64,000 bases of DNA from Bactericera cockerelli (taxonomy: Eukaryota; Arthropoda; Insecta; Hemiptera; Triozidae): NCBI GenBank assembly GCA_024516035.1, contig CM044967.1:2532359-2596358 (forward strand), written 5' to 3'. The number at the start of each line of letters is the position of its first letter. Within the stretch, counting starts at the first letter, position 1. Below are positions 50,401-55,274 of the stretch, in pieces. Under the pieces are notes generated by a model. The model worked only from the letters and a program-made list of their open reading frames with translations, had not been told where the DNA came from and ran no database searches. A program made the translations under genes and the position numbers.

Positions 50401-53400
50401 ACCCACTAAAATTGTGATATAAAAACACAAAGAAACACGTTAATTTATTTTATTATTTATTTATAAATAGCTGAATTTTTTAATGAGTCAGAATCAGAAA
50501 ACTCAAAACATCAGAAAAGCGAAAAGTTGCATTCATGCACTGGGTAAGATTCGAACCAAAGCCTTAACCACTTGACTACCAATACACCAAATTCCTCATG
50601 GAAAAGAAAAGCCATATAACCATTTTTATACAAATATTCCTCATACAAAGCAAAGCAAATTGGCATTAGCACCGTTGACTTTAGCACCGCCCTTGATCAA
50701 GTTTTGTTTTATTAATGTCAATTTCCATGTAGGTATATGCATATATTCTATGTACATAAAACTTGATCTAATATGTTTAATAAAAATAATAACAATTAAC
50801 ACATTGTTTACATTTAGATAGCGATATTTCACGGAGAGTCCAATCTTATGTTTGATTACTGGTAGTGCACTGGTAGTCAAGTAGTTAACGCGCTAGGCTG
50901 GTAACCCAGGTAGCGTAGGGATTCGAATCCCATCCAGAGCATGAATTTTTTCCTCATTAATTTGAGTGTGTGACCACATAATAATAAGACTCTGAGGGTT
51001 AGTTGGTAGAAAATGCTTTGAGCATTAACCTCGCCTGGTGGTTACGTTCCACTAAAGAGTATTATTATTACCTGAAATATTAAGCACTGGCTATGTGCTT
51101 AATATTTTGCTATGTGTCCACTCCAAAAATATCCTATTTTCTAGAATGGGGAATTTTTTAGGTTCTAGTCCTTCAATTTTAGTGTTCTAGAAGTGTCTCA
51201 AAAGTCACATAAAATTTGCGTTGTAAATGATACAAGGTCAAAAGTGACAAGAACATCAATATTTCATCCTTTAAAAATACTACATTTTTCCCAAGGGTTC
51301 GATGGTTTCTAAAGAAATATATGGTTAAGACCGAGATACTTTTCTCTTGAGTTTAGCTGAAGACCATCACTCACCCCAGCTGAAGCCACGCTGGTACAAC
51401 ATCAACAAAATTTCTTTTTATATTTCTTCCTGTGTTTGATGTTAAGTGACTGGACTATTCGGACACTAAACGACCCTAATGAAAGAAAGAAAACGTAGTG
51501 ATATGCAATTATCCTACACGGTACTACACTGAGTTATCTCCAACTGATACGCATCTTACATGTACTCTAGTACTATTGTATAACAAAATTATGCTCTTTC
51601 TATATTTCTAGTTTCCCAACAAGATGTGCTTGAAGTACAAGAACACTAGAAGTCTTTTAAATTCTCCAAATCTGCTCTCTTTCTCAGTAGCTCTACCCAA
51701 CTAGAATCCCCTGGTCACTATAGATCTGACTAGGTACCAGTCATAAGCGTAAGGGTTCCACTAAAAAAACCCTGCAACCAGGTAAGAGAATATGTAATAG
51801 TAAGGAACTTGGCCTAGCGCACTTCCGTGCGCCTAAATAAATACCAGAGTAAAATATTTGCCATTTTCGGAACTTGAACCACCGGCTTCCCGGTTGCAAT
51901 TTTGCCGAGTCGAAATCCCAAAGGAGGGATAACATGTCATGTCACGACTGTCTGGTTACCATTGTTCACGATGACACCACCCTATGATGATGATGTTTTT
52001 TTTTTCCTCGAAAAATTGCCTAAGATTATTTTTATTTTAGTCTTAGAATGAATGTCTTCTAGAATTGATTCTGAAATATTTCTATAAAAACAAACATGGA
52101 CACCCTGTATATGTCGCCTAACTTTTCCTACACACTGTGTGATTGTTATGCTTCCTCGGTCATCATGCCACGATTAATTGTTCTCCCCTCGCTGTCTCAT
52201 TGCGCAAATTCCTCGCAGATTTGCATACCGATTCCATAATTTTGCATTCCTACTTGATGTTGGTTGTTATTGTTAACGGTGTAAGCTACACAGAGTTTTC
52301 ATTGCATTCATTCACAACTAAAGTTGAGGATGCCTACAGACCGGATAATGACGGATAATGTGGAGAGTAAAAATAATAATAATTATAATTCCGTGTCCAT
52401 GAGATAGGTATTGATACTTAAATCACGGTGGTGAGAAGATTATATGGACGCCCAGATCCAATGTCTAGGCTCCTTTCATGTCCATTGATATGTGGTGGAA
52501 GGATTTAGTGGAAGGTAACCACCAGGCGAGGTTAATGGTCAAAGCATTTTCTACCATCTAACCCTCAGAGTCTTATTCTATTGTGTGGTCATATATACTC
52601 AAATTAATTAGGCAAAATTTATGCACTGGGTGGGATTCGAAACCAACGGATTCCTACGCTACCTGGATTACCAGACAAGCGCGTTAACCAATTGACTACC
52701 AGTGCACAATTGATAAAGGCACCCTAATAATAATAAGTCATTTGGTCTCGTGGAATTCACGTGACAGTGGAAACTAGCACAATGTTTTTCCTTCTTTTTT
52801 ATATATCTCTGCCTTCTGTCTCAACACTCTCAATGGTGTCTCGGTCTATTATTATGACAGATACAAGTATCTCATTTATGCTGAGGATAAGATTGGACAG
52901 GTCTCTTGATTGTGTGCCTATCCCAACTCTGTTTCACACAAAGATAAATCCGCAACTAATACTCGGTTCAAAACAGACAAAGAGAATATGGATGTTTTTT
53001 TTTTAATATTAAATCTAATAATTTCGCCCTTATGCAACTCTGGCAGGATGAATAACGTCGATAATTATTAGTCAGATCTTAAAGCGACAGTGTCATACTT
53101 AATTAGGTGTATTAAAAAAAAGGGGAAAAAAAACGACAGAGCAACACCCACATTTCATTAAGAGTTCGCTTCTTACGCTTTAAGTCATGAACGGGGAATT
53201 CAGCAGAAAACCACACAATCAAACGGTCGTGACCTTATGACTTCGAAAACCACGCCACAATATTCCTAATGTTCTGTGACGCTCCACACCTCTCGAGCAT
53301 AGAACAGGGCTGTCTTCACAACGACCCTGGTAGAGTTCTACAAGGTCGGGATTTTCACCTAGCGAAGGTAGATAATAATAATAATAATAATATCGCCTTA

Positions 53401-54560
53401 TTTATACTGCCCGATTAAGACCATTAAAGTCCCATTATTCCAGCAGTAAGCCCAAGACATATTGTTATGTGGTAAAAATCCCAATTGGGGAGATAACTTG
53501 TCATGTCCCGGCTGGGTTTCGAACCCACGACCTCTGGAATCGCTGGATTCACAGAGTGCCGCCTTTACCACTGCATGAGCTACCGGGACAGACGTTTGCT
53601 TTCTACGTATATGGTTGCTTTCTACATTGATCAAGTTTTGTTTTAATAATTTCAATTTCTATGTAAATATTCTATGTACTTTATTGTAAATAATAAATAA
53701 AACTTGATCTAACATGTTTAATAATAATAATAATTAGTTTCTCAAAAATTTGTTGACATTTCTGTTAAACGTGCAGTGGTAGTCAAGTCGCGCTAGTCTA
53801 GTAATCCAGGTAACGTAGGGATCCGTTGGTTCGAATCCCAACATGAACTTTCTTCGCAAAATCTGCCCCAACCGGGAGTCGAAATCGAGACTTCTGCACT
53901 ATGGGCAGTAGTCATAACCGTTACGCCACGGAAGCTGGCTACAGCCTTACGATAAATAAATAAAAATGTGAATATTAACGCTTTGAGCCCGAGAGCTGGG
54001 ATCGGCGAGTGAGCACGAGGGACCAAGGCAAAAATTGCGTTTTGCACTCTTCGTACCAAAGTTTTTTTATTGTAAAACATAGTGTATTTTGTCGAGAAAA
54101 TTCGATAAATTTACGTTTTTCAGCTGTGCCTTTTATACTTTATGATTTAACTTCAAAGTAAGGAAGGTCGTGAATACCATATAGAGTACTCATGTCCACA
54201 GTCAAATTTCGGGTGAGGGTCATATATGGTACTCATGTCCTTTGTGAAATGTCTGCTGAGAGTCATATATGGTATTCATGGGCTCAAAGTGTTAAAGAAA
54301 TAAAGAAGAAGAAAAGCGCTTTCACTTACTTATCACAGGGGGGCGGGAGATATTAAATAAATAAAGAAGAAAAAAAAGCGCTTTCACTTACTTATCACAG
54401 GGGGGCGGGAGATATTAATGAAATAAAGAAGAAAAAAAAGCGCTTTCACTTACTTATCACAGGGGGGCGGGAGCTTTTCCGTCAGCTCCGAGGTGACGAG
54501 GGAGAACACACTGGTCACAAGAATCACACGGGCGATGGAAAGCGAGACGTCCCGAAACAT
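19776..54560 (-). CDS. Treh: Trehalase (GH37), seven coding exons, frame broken once in exon 2
   Basis: Trehalase hydrolyses alpha,alpha-trehalose, the main insect blood sugar, to two glucose molecules. Exons 54560-54454, 27620-26837, 24794-24661, 23194-23065, 22366-22186, 21425-21183 and 20036-19776 join in consistent phase across GT-AG introns to about 612 residues, usual for insect trehalases. Residues 1-24 look like a signal peptide. Signature 1, PGGRFREFYYWDSYW, begins near residue 171; signature 2, QWDYPNAWPP, near 472; the Gly-rich HGGGGEYEVQLGFGW box lies near 535. Family knowledge predicts Asp328 (in SGWDFSSRW) and Glu540 (in GGGGEY) as catalytic acid and base, and Arg174, Arg227 and Arg292 as substrate-binding; all are present. 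About nine N-glycosylation sequons are visible. A hydrophobic C-terminus suggests membrane anchoring. One extra base at 26943/26944 breaks the frame. The identity is secure; whether this copy is functional is not. Confidence 0.95.
20078..20390 (+). repeat. Dispersed repeat in trehalase intron 6
   Basis: The first 130 bases (CTGTCTTATCCCGCTCAAGC, GGGTCGACGTTGTTCAACCT) are the inverted partner of 22909-23045. The rest (CATTCGCTGGGAATCGTACC) matches 58264-58385. Confidence 0.65.
20976..21140 (+). repeat. SINE family D tail in trehalase intron 6
   Basis: TACTCATACCTCGTGAGGAA through GTTGTGCTACCCACAAAATT and GAGGCCTTGTGCTTCACCA. The tRNA-like head is missing. It ends less than 50 bases from exon 6. 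Confidence 0.65.
21183..21425 (-). CDS. Treh: Trehalase exon 6 (signature 2)
   Basis: The exon runs from 21425 (after TTTTCCAG) to 21183 (before GTATGTAT): 81 whole codons, phase 0 on both sides. It reads VMKYLEKTQIMVNLGGIPTT, LEHSGEQWDYPNAWPPLQYI and on to NETHAMYEK. QWDYPNAWPP is GH37 signature 2. A SINE family D tail starts less than 50 bases downstream of the donor in the following intron. Confidence 0.95.
22186..22366 (-). CDS. Treh: Trehalase exon 5
   Basis: The exon runs from 22366 (after TGTTTCAG) to 22186 (before GTAAGGAT). It reads S-NVAKEWLDSVTKVLWHDEVG, then VWLDYDISNDLKRDYFYPSN and LSPLWTGCYNQSDREYYVSR. The VWLDYD and YPSNLSPLW motifs are typical of animal trehalases. It ends in phase 0. 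The reading frame continues openly past both splice sites, but the added residues are unrelated to trehalase. Confidence 0.94.
22909..23045 (-). repeat. Dispersed repeat in trehalase intron 4
   Basis: Reverse complement of 20078-20206 with high similarity, ending about 20 bases from exon 4. A diverged relative lies at about 33205-33330. Confidence 0.65.
23065..23194 (-). CDS. Treh: Trehalase exon 4
   Basis: The exon runs from 23194 (after TTTTCCAG) to 23065 (before GTAAATC). It continues the frame as GNLTNLKARSIIPVDLNAIL, then YWNADLLSQFYNMLGQGN and KSMHY. The SIIPVDLNA segment is a conserved family stretch following the catalytic acid. It ends in phase 2 and joins exon 5 at a Ser codon. It holds two N-glycosylation sequons (NLT, NKS). 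The intron on its 3' side begins with a repeat that is the inverted partner of one next to exon 7. Confidence 0.93.
23270..23557. mobile_element. TTAA-flanked MITE (piggyBac-like) in trehalase intron 3
   Basis: TTAA at 23270-23273 and 23554-23557 bracket inverted ends CACGTTCGTTACC and GGTAACGAACGTG, a perfect 13-bp match. TTAA target duplication points to the piggyBac superfamily. Just inside are several short near-palindromic words (CATATG, CACATGTG, CATATATGG). No coding capacity. Confidence 0.8.
23885..24050 (+). repeat. Dispersed repeat, three copies in the window
   Basis: GTGATGGTCTCTAACCAACT, a TTTTTTTCAAAGTTGG hairpin and GAAACTGCAAAC words are shared with 55818-56020 (plus) and, reversed and diverged, 21900-22090. 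Confidence 0.5.
24166..24366. mobile_element. Hairpin MITE in trehalase intron 2
   Basis: Imperfect inverted arms of about 65 bp meet in the middle. The left arm has AGCAGGCGTTT and AGTGGCAAAACATTTT; the right arm has AAAATGTATTGCCACTAG and AAACGCCTGCT. It lies between exons 2 and 3. Confidence 0.55.
24661..24794 (-). CDS. Treh: Trehalase exon 3 (catalytic acid region)
   Basis: The exon runs from 24794, after the acceptor TTGCAG, to 24661, before GTAAGATC. In phase with exon 2 it reads R-EDVNSAQIFRSEAEREAHYS and on to SGAESGWDFSSRWFVLNGTN. The Asp in SGWDFSSRW (residue 328) corresponds to the general acid of GH37 enzymes. The exon ends in phase 1. A longer open frame in the same place is a shadow in another frame. 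The upstream intron holds a poly-A tract of more than 20 bases and two hairpin MITEs. Confidence 0.93.
24981..25134. mobile_element. Hairpin MITE in trehalase intron 2
   Basis: The left arm (24981-25023) GAAAGTTTTCTCACTCTC...CAAATCTCTC is mirrored by the right arm (25093-25134) GGGAGATTTGGGGAC...GAGAGTGAGCTTTC. The internal part has two CTGATTGG words. Arm-like pieces also occur near 32939-33000 and 33190. Confidence 0.5.
25741..25917 (+). repeat. SINE family C (tRNA-derived)
   Basis: TTGGTAGTCAAGTGGTCAAG (A box), CTTCGAATCCCATCCAGTGC (B box and acceptor side), the CACATAATAATAAGACTGAG middle and TGGTTACTTTCCACTAAAGA at the end. Confidence 0.75.
26378..26570 (-). repeat. SINE family C
   Basis: Complete minus-strand copy from CACTCTTTGGTGGTAGGTAA to GACTACAAATGCA, in trehalase intron 2. 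Confidence 0.75.
26626..26801 (-). repeat. SINE family D tail in trehalase intron 2
   Basis: This is the reverse orientation of the copy at 20976, including the extra GAAGCACAAGGCCTCTTCAC end. It stops about 35 bases from the exon 2 donor. Confidence 0.65.
26837..27620 (-). CDS. Treh: Trehalase exon 2, catalytic domain N-terminal half, contains a frameshift
   Basis: The exon starts at 27620 after TTGCAG (AG at 27622-27621) and ends at 26837 before GTATGC, phase 2. It encodes NIYCYGPMLHSVQMASLFPD, signature 1 (PGGRFREFYYWDSYW), the MRSQPPLL loop and the SSGPRPESYR motif, covering three active-site arginines. The frame is open from 27598 to about 26945. There the reading changes from LEKEF to an unrelated tail, while the next frame gives the conserved FWMTNRTTKV. 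A single extra G on the plus strand at 26943/26944 explains it. The exon is clearly more GC-rich than its flanks. Its 5' boundary is the first of four 130-bp tandem copies. Confidence 0.92.
27591..28306 (-). repeat. 130-bp tandem array (four copies) duplicating the exon 2 acceptor
   Basis: The word tgcaacatgg recurs at 27591, 27721, 27851 and 27981, giving an exact 130-bp period. The copies look essentially identical by eye. Each contains the acceptor TCTGTCTGTTGCAG and about 30 bases of exon 2. The fourth copy is split by a retroelement 3' end (about 28051-28250) and resumes to 28306. Acceptor AGs lie at 28012, 27882, 27752 and 27622 in transcription order; only the last leads into the full exon. 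Confidence 0.93.
28051..28250 (+). mobile_element. Non-LTR retroelement 3' end inserted in the acceptor array
   Basis: GGGTTGGGTGGAAAAGATTG starts a segment with CCCGCCCTTTAGTTAGGACA, then T-rich DNA, AATAAAGG and a TAAATAAATAAA tail. It matches the other copies in this window and has the look of a jockey-type LINE 3' untranslated region with an A-rich tail. It splits the fourth 130-bp unit. Confidence 0.65.
28955..29142 (-). mobile_element. Non-LTR retroelement 3' end, uninterrupted copy
   Basis: It runs from ACTTTTTTAGATATAAAAAG through GGAAACAATATATACAATAA to CTCTTCCACCCAACCCTT. This copy preserves the site into which the Helitron at 40577 inserted in its sister copy. Confidence 0.6.
29396..29519 (-). 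repeat. SINE family B, diverged
   Basis: GGATAACTTGGCATGTCTAG, a GGGTTTCGAGTTTCGAACCC duplication in the B box and GAGCTGCCGAGACCG mark a diverged minus-strand copy. Confidence 0.5.
29579..29723 (-). repeat. SINE family A, near full length
   Basis: On the minus strand: CAGTAGCTTGATCGATAAGG (A box), GGAGGTCGGTGGTTCAAGTC (B box), a body with AGTGAT-type words and the end AACACAAATATGATAACT. These are the hallmarks of the family. Confidence 0.8.
30251..30509 (+). repeat. SINE family D (tRNA-derived), full length
   Basis: Head AGTCACCGTGCCAGAATGAG, TTAGCGCGCTAGGCATTGCA and the B box GGGTTCGATCCCCAGC; body TCCACTCATACCTCGTAAGG; end CTGCGCTACCCACAAAAATT. Confidence 0.75.
30681..30886 (-). repeat. 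SINE family C, near full length
   Basis: CACTCTTTAGTGGAAGGTAA at the tail and CCAGACTAGCGCGTTAACCA at the head, minus strand. Confidence 0.75.
31378..31650. repeat. 32-bp minisatellite with alternating (dimeric) units
   Basis: The unit GGATACAAGGGAAACTTGGA plus TATAAGAGAACT alternates with a variant having AAAAG for AAGGG, so the higher-order period is 64 bp. Diverged units continue to about 31830. Single related pieces lie near 57415-57480 and 58380-58455. Ser/Phe/Tyr/Pro-rich minus-strand frames over it are artefacts. Confidence 0.85.
32235..32465. repeat. A-rich degenerate simple repeat
   Basis: Poly-A tracts alternate with GCAAAAATTAAA and ATGATGATG words. No coding or structured content was seen. 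Confidence 0.7.
32795..32913 (+). repeat. SINE family B (tRNA-derived)
   Basis: GTCCCGGTAGCTCAGTGGTA (A box) and GGGTTCGAAACCC (B box) form a tRNA-like head whose GTCCCGG start can pair with the CCGGGAC seen after the head in other copies. The tail is CACATAATAATAAG. Confidence 0.75.
33340..33625. repeat. Three tandem copies of a unit of about 90 bp
   Basis: AAAGGATCATGAGCGCGGAC, GGGCATTGACATTTTTTGG and CTGTGTTTCTGTTAGGTTA recur from about 33400, 33485 and 33570 with small differences. Confidence 0.75.
34296..34580 (-). mobile_element. Short non-autonomous Helitron
   Basis: On the minus strand it starts TCTCTACATATATATAAAAC and ends with a CCCGT/ACGGG hairpin (34324-34307) seven bases before CTAG (34299-34296), again between A and T. 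A GGTA microsatellite (34514-34552) near the 5' end and a duplicated 17-bp word (34399-34432) are internal. It resembles the ends of the larger Helitron at 40577. Confidence 0.7.
34751..35033 (-). repeat. SINE family A, interrupted
   Basis: The head (34962-35033) and tail (34751-34805) are recognisable. About 150 bases between them, starting with a partial repeat of CTTTACTAAAT, are extra. Confidence 0.65.
36022..36125. repeat. Three tandem copies of a unit of about 40 bp
   Basis: AAGAAGACGCGCTAAATGGA and AAGATATGGAGA recur with point changes at about 36025, 36065 and 36095. Confidence 0.65.
36965..37390. repeat. Degenerate tandem copies of a SINE-C-tail-derived unit
   Basis: GACTAGACACTCTTTAGTAG, AAGGTAACCAAAAAGTAACT and a TAGCACTTTAGAAAAAAA tract recur at about 36970, 37130 and 37255. 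The words resemble the 3' tail of SINE family C on the minus strand. A second array of the same kind is at about 49815-50130. Confidence 0.6.
37396..37631 (-). repeat. Two partial SINE family C copies
   Basis: 37396-37536 keeps tail and head with a shortened middle; 37553-37631 keeps only the tail side. Both lie on the minus strand. Confidence 0.6.
37649..37992 (-). repeat. SINE family A split by a SINE family B copy
   Basis: The tail lies at 37649-37715 and the head at about 37922-37992. Between them sits SINE-B, flanked by TTACTA (37710-37715 and 37917-37922). Confidence 0.75.
37716..37916 (+). repeat. SINE family B, full length, nested
   Basis: Head as in other copies, then GACATGACAAGATATC, a CCACATAATAATAC word, CTTACTGCTGGAATAATGGG and AAATAAAGCGATATTATT at the end. 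It is inserted in SINE-A with a TTACTA target duplication. Confidence 0.8.
38291..38475 (+). repeat. 5S rRNA-derived SINE (SINE3 type)
   Basis: CCGTTCTCGTATTATCACCG, AAGTTAAGCAACGTCCAGCG and AGACTTTGCGATGCTGGCAC follow the order of the 5S rRNA internal promoter region. The body that follows (CAACCCAGGCTGGATGAGGT) is shared with the other copies. It is not a functional 5S gene, because the rest of the molecule is absent. Confidence 0.6.
38691..38899 (+). repeat. SINE family C, full length
   Basis: TGCACTGGTAGTCAAGTGGT starts a class II tRNA-like head. Its first eight bases pair with CCAGTGCA after the B box (GTTCGAATCCCACCCAGTGC). The end is TAACTTCCACTAAAGAG. Confidence 0.8.
38928..39000 (-). 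repeat. SINE family A head
   Basis: ACCGACCTCCAGGTTATGAG and flanking B-box complement are present; the tail is missing. Confidence 0.55.
40266..40449 (-). repeat. SINE family D-like
   Basis: The complement of GAGTGGACCCCGGACATCCA is followed by a minus-strand tRNA-like head (GGGATTCGAACCCAGGTCTC). Confidence 0.55.
40490..41688 (-). mobile_element. Non-LTR retroelement 3' end, split by the Helitron
   Basis: The outer part (about 40490-40576) and inner part (41587-41688) together match the copy at 28955-29142. The Helitron occupies 40577-41586. Confidence 0.65.
40577..41586 (+). mobile_element. Non-autonomous Helitron with GT-rich minisatellite
   Basis: It begins TCTATATCTATAAAAG and ends CTAG after a 6-bp stem hairpin (GCGGGT at 41569-41574, ACCCGC at 41578-41583), inserted between A and T, as expected for Helitrons. 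The retroelement copy at about 28955-29142 shows the empty site: GAAACAATA joined directly to TATACAATAAAAA. Inside are a TGTATG microsatellite, two tandem units of about 180 bp (40775-41140) and a degenerate TG/TGG tract (41195-41555). Long Cys-Val or His-Thr ORFs over the tract are artefacts. No Rep or helicase domain. Confidence 0.85.
41700..42180. other. GC-richer segment with a 153-codon open frame
   Basis: The plus frame 41715-42176 has no recognised domain and is Arg/Ser-rich. Minus-strand frames over the same bases are equally uninformative. A GGGACACCCTGTAGAC word recalls ends of insect repeats. I regard it as repeat-derived rather than a gene. Confidence 0.3.
42238..42538 (+). repeat. 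SINE family E (tRNA-derived), long form
   Basis: Head GTTAACTGGTTAAGCACTCG and B box CCGGGTTCGATCCCC; long body with GACCCAGCACCTAAATGGGT, ACCACAAGCGTCTACAGTAG and GGCTGTGAAACACTCATCTT. Body-only copies lie at 48628-48826 and 47355-47452, both plus strand. Confidence 0.65.
43021..43117 (-). repeat. SINE family A
   Basis: The head complement CCACCGACCTCCAGGTTACA and CTTATCGATCCAGCTACTGA are present, with a short tail. Confidence 0.65.
43146..43347. repeat. Two SINE family A copies head to tail in opposite orientation
   Basis: A plus-strand head (43146-43218; CTCAGTAGCTTCATAGATAA) is followed directly by a nearly complete minus-strand copy (43221-43347). With the copy at 43021, three lie within 330 bases. 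Confidence 0.65.
43760..43984 (+). pseudogene. Possible LINE ORF2 C-terminal remnant
   Basis: A 74-codon frame has RDYEVLGLWFGTRGTISKFL followed by a helical stretch. The pattern resembles the domain after the reverse transcriptase of many insect non-LTR elements, where a basic Tyr-rich stretch precedes a 'GTRG' turn. No reverse transcriptase motif is present upstream. This is recalled family resemblance only. Confidence 0.3.
44321..44429 (-). repeat. SINE family A, internally deleted
   Basis: Tail words and CTTATCGATCAAGCTACTGA are present. About 25 bases around the B box are missing. Confidence 0.6.
44800..46894. mobile_element. Non-autonomous hAT-like DNA transposon, 2.1 kb
   Basis: The element begins CAGTGGCGGCTC and ends GAGCCGCCACTG, with the inverted similarity extending to a GTGAAGACA motif. 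It is flanked by a perfect 8-bp direct repeat ATTAAAAG (44792-44799 and 46895-46902). An 8-bp target duplication with CAGTGGCG-type ends is characteristic of hAT elements. No transposase-length frame is present; the interior is AT-rich with one 59-codon ORF on the minus strand. Confidence 0.88.
45086..45265 (-). CDS. Hypothetical 59-residue ORF inside the hAT element
   Basis: ATG at 45265-45263, stop at 45088-45086. It reads MRSPQNHGVQTLKVTPFRLR, SNEDKKDIMITGSPITITTT, then KKVKQMPAPQPYSSSLNGL. The composition (Pro, Ser, Thr, Lys, with an acidic-basic patch) is unlike the Phe/Tyr/Ile-rich noise of the surrounding AT-rich frames. I recognise no domain. It could be a transposon N-terminal remnant, a captured host exon or chance. 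Confidence 0.25.
   Translation of the reverse strand: MRSPQNHGVQTLKVTPFRLRSNEDKKDIMITGSPITITTTKKVKQMPAPQPYSSSLNGL
47355..47452 (+). repeat. SINE family E 3' part
   Basis: ACCACAAGCGTCTACAGTAG to GGCTGTGAAACACTCATCTT, followed by a T run. Confidence 0.55.
47467..47604 (-). repeat. SINE family B
   Basis: Minus-strand head (TCCCGGTAGCTCAGTAGTTG) and body to ATTGCTGGAATAATGGGAT. Confidence 0.7.
47684..47828 (+). repeat. SINE family A, full length
   Basis: CCGACCTCAGTAGCTTGATC, GGAGGTCGGTGGTTCAAGTC, a body with AGTGATTAGCACAAATATGA and a T-rich end. The A and B boxes of a tRNA promoter are intact. Confidence 0.8.
48059..48442 (-). repeat. SINE family C with a nested 157-bp insertion
   Basis: The tail (48059-48159) and head (48333-48442) are normal family C. 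Between two AAATTCAT copies (48160-48167 and 48325-48332) lies an unrelated repeat. Confidence 0.75.
48168..48324 (-). mobile_element. Retroelement with ATG-type tail, nested in SINE-C
   Basis: On the minus strand it ends ACGCCACCCTATGATGATG, next to its 8-bp target duplication. Related pieces are at 51940-51994 (plus) and 54898-54975 (minus), both with the same (TGA)n-like tail. Such tails occur on some non-LTR elements and the SINEs they mobilise. Confidence 0.55.
48628..48826 (+). repeat. SINE family E body
   Basis: GACCCAGCACCTAAATGGGA, TCACAAGCGTCTACAGCAGC and GGCTGTGAAACACTCATCTT; no tRNA-like head remains. Confidence 0.6.
49123..49325 (+). repeat. SINE family B, full length
   Basis: CTGTCCCGGTAGCTCCGTGG, a GATTCGAAACCCAGCCGGGG B-box region, AATAATGGGACTCATTAGTC and an AATAAGGCGATATCATTATT end. 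Confidence 0.75.
49815..50130. repeat. Second array of the SINE-C-tail-derived unit
   Basis: CACTCTTTAGTAGAAGGAAAC and GTAACCACCTGGCAAGGTTA words recur in the same order as at 36965-37390, including an inserted CGAATACAATACTTTCCTAA stretch common to both. Confidence 0.6.
50164..50430 (+). repeat. SINE family D, variant tail
   Basis: Same head as at 30251. The body then has GAGTAGCTGCTTTAATATGA and ends TTCTGCGCTACCCACTAAAA. The variant tail also occurs alone at 5909-6048 (plus) and 611-694 (minus). Confidence 0.7.
50524..50585 (-). repeat. SINE family C head fragment
   Basis: ATGCACTGGGTAAGATTCGA and CTTAACCACTTGACTACCAA with part of the head deleted. Confidence 0.55.
50865..51060 (+). repeat. 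SINE family C, full length
   Basis: GTGCACTGGTAGTCAAGTAG, GATTCGAATCCCATCCAGAG and a GTTCCACTAAAGAGT end. Confidence 0.75.
51065..52380. other. Intron 1 DNA, mostly unrecognised
   Basis: It holds a piece of the ATG-tailed repeat at 51940-51994 and short frames without motifs. A CACCCTGTATA word near 52090, common at ends of insect repeats, is also at 26327 and 55733. Confidence 0.4.
52385..52485 (+). repeat. Dispersed repeat with CCGTGTCCATGAG start
   Basis: ATTCCGTGTCCATGAGATAG, AAATCACGGTGGTGAGAAGA and CTAGGCTCCTTTCATGTCCA also occur at 58163-58262 (plus) and 34167-34280 (minus). Confidence 0.6.
52506..52707 (-). repeat. SINE family C, full length
   Basis: TAGTGGAAGGTAACCACCAG at the tail and TTGACTACCAGTGCA at the head. 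Confidence 0.75.
53391..53592 (-). repeat. SINE family B, full length
   Basis: Minus-strand head CTGTCCCGGTAGCTCATGCA and GGGTTCGAAACCCAGCCGGG; body through CTTACTGCTGGAATAATGGG to AAATAAGGCGATA beside a TTATTA microsatellite. Confidence 0.75.
53773..53942. repeat. SINE-C head fused to another tRNA-like repeat
   Basis: The plus-strand head ending GTTCGAATCCCAACATGAAC (53773-53850) joins directly to a minus-strand tRNA-like repeat (GCCAGCTTCCGTGGCGTAAC, 53855-53942). The second type also occurs at 39365-39435. Confidence 0.5.
53975..54295. mobile_element. TTAA-flanked MITE next to the triplicated donor
   Basis: TTAA at 53975-53978 and 54292-54295 flank ends CGCTTTGAGCCC and GGGCTCAAAGTG (one mismatch in 12). 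The right half repeats a word like ATATGGTACTCATG three times. The element ends six bases before the 62-bp tandem repeat that duplicates the trehalase donor. Confidence 0.75.
54302..54475 (-). repeat. 62-bp tandem triplication duplicating the exon 1 donor site
   Basis: Three units with period 62 carry the donor complement cacttac at 54323-54329, 54385-54391 and 54447-54453. Each unit holds about 20 bases of exon 3' end plus GTAAGTG and an A-rich tract. The unit nearest the ATG is the true exon boundary; the other two lie inside intron 1. In frame, GATAAG is followed directly by TAA, so use of either downstream donor would end translation. Confidence 0.9.
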
Positions 54561-54658
54561 GGTACCAGCCACTAGGGGGAGATCTCACGCGGAAAGGCGG
54601 CAAAGGGTTGATTGATTACGCTTGCCGACCTACCGAATGAACTGTTTCATTCATGTTC
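54454..54658 (-). CDS. Treh: Trehalase exon with start codon and signal peptide
   Basis: The ATG is at 54560-54558. Translation begins MFRDVSLSIARVILVTSVFS, a short charged start then a hydrophobic core, and runs to LPPPCD, the conserved N-terminus of mature insect trehalases. The exon ends in phase 2 at 54454 before the donor GTAAGTG (54453-54447); joining to exon 2 completes an Asn codon and gives PPPCDNNIYCYGP. Upstream, a pyrimidine-rich tract ending CCCCAG (AG at 54660-54659) is a strong acceptor, so the exon probably starts at 54658 with about 98 bases of leader. That leader holds a 12-codon upstream ORF (54654-54616). Two further copies of the donor lie just downstream. Confidence 0.85.
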
Positions 54659-55274
54659 CTGGGGACAAGAGAGAAAGGGAGACACTGAAAATTAGACCTT
54701 TGAATTAATTAAACTCAAATGTCATCATCATCATCATCATCATCTGAGACCCACAGTCATCAAATGAGAATCATTTTTTTTTTTTTTTTTCTTAGTCATA
54801 AGTTAGTCCATAAGGGTGACAATGTTTTATACATTTTTCAATATCTAATAAACAATAAATATACTATACTATACTATAACTCTTAAAAAAATAAAGGTAT
54901 CATCATAGGGTGGCGTCATCGTGAATGATGGTAGCCAGACAGTGGAGGAATGACTCAGCTCTTCTACCACTACCACATAGACAGTGGTCGAAATAGAGGA
55001 AATGGACAAAAAATTGAATGTCCCAGAATTTGAATTTGTTTTAATTATTTTTTTACTTTAACTTGCTTTACTTAATTTTTACATACATTTTAATATACAT
55101 AAGTAGCCGCGTTGTGGTTAGGCCTGCGGCGCAGGTGAGTTTATAGAGGCTTGGCCGACCTATATAATTAATACATAGGTAATTTTAATTTTCCACGGTA
55201 AAAGAATAAGATATTGTTAAATTGAATAATAAGGTATTGTAATATATCTGGGCAAATCCAATAAATACAGTCAC

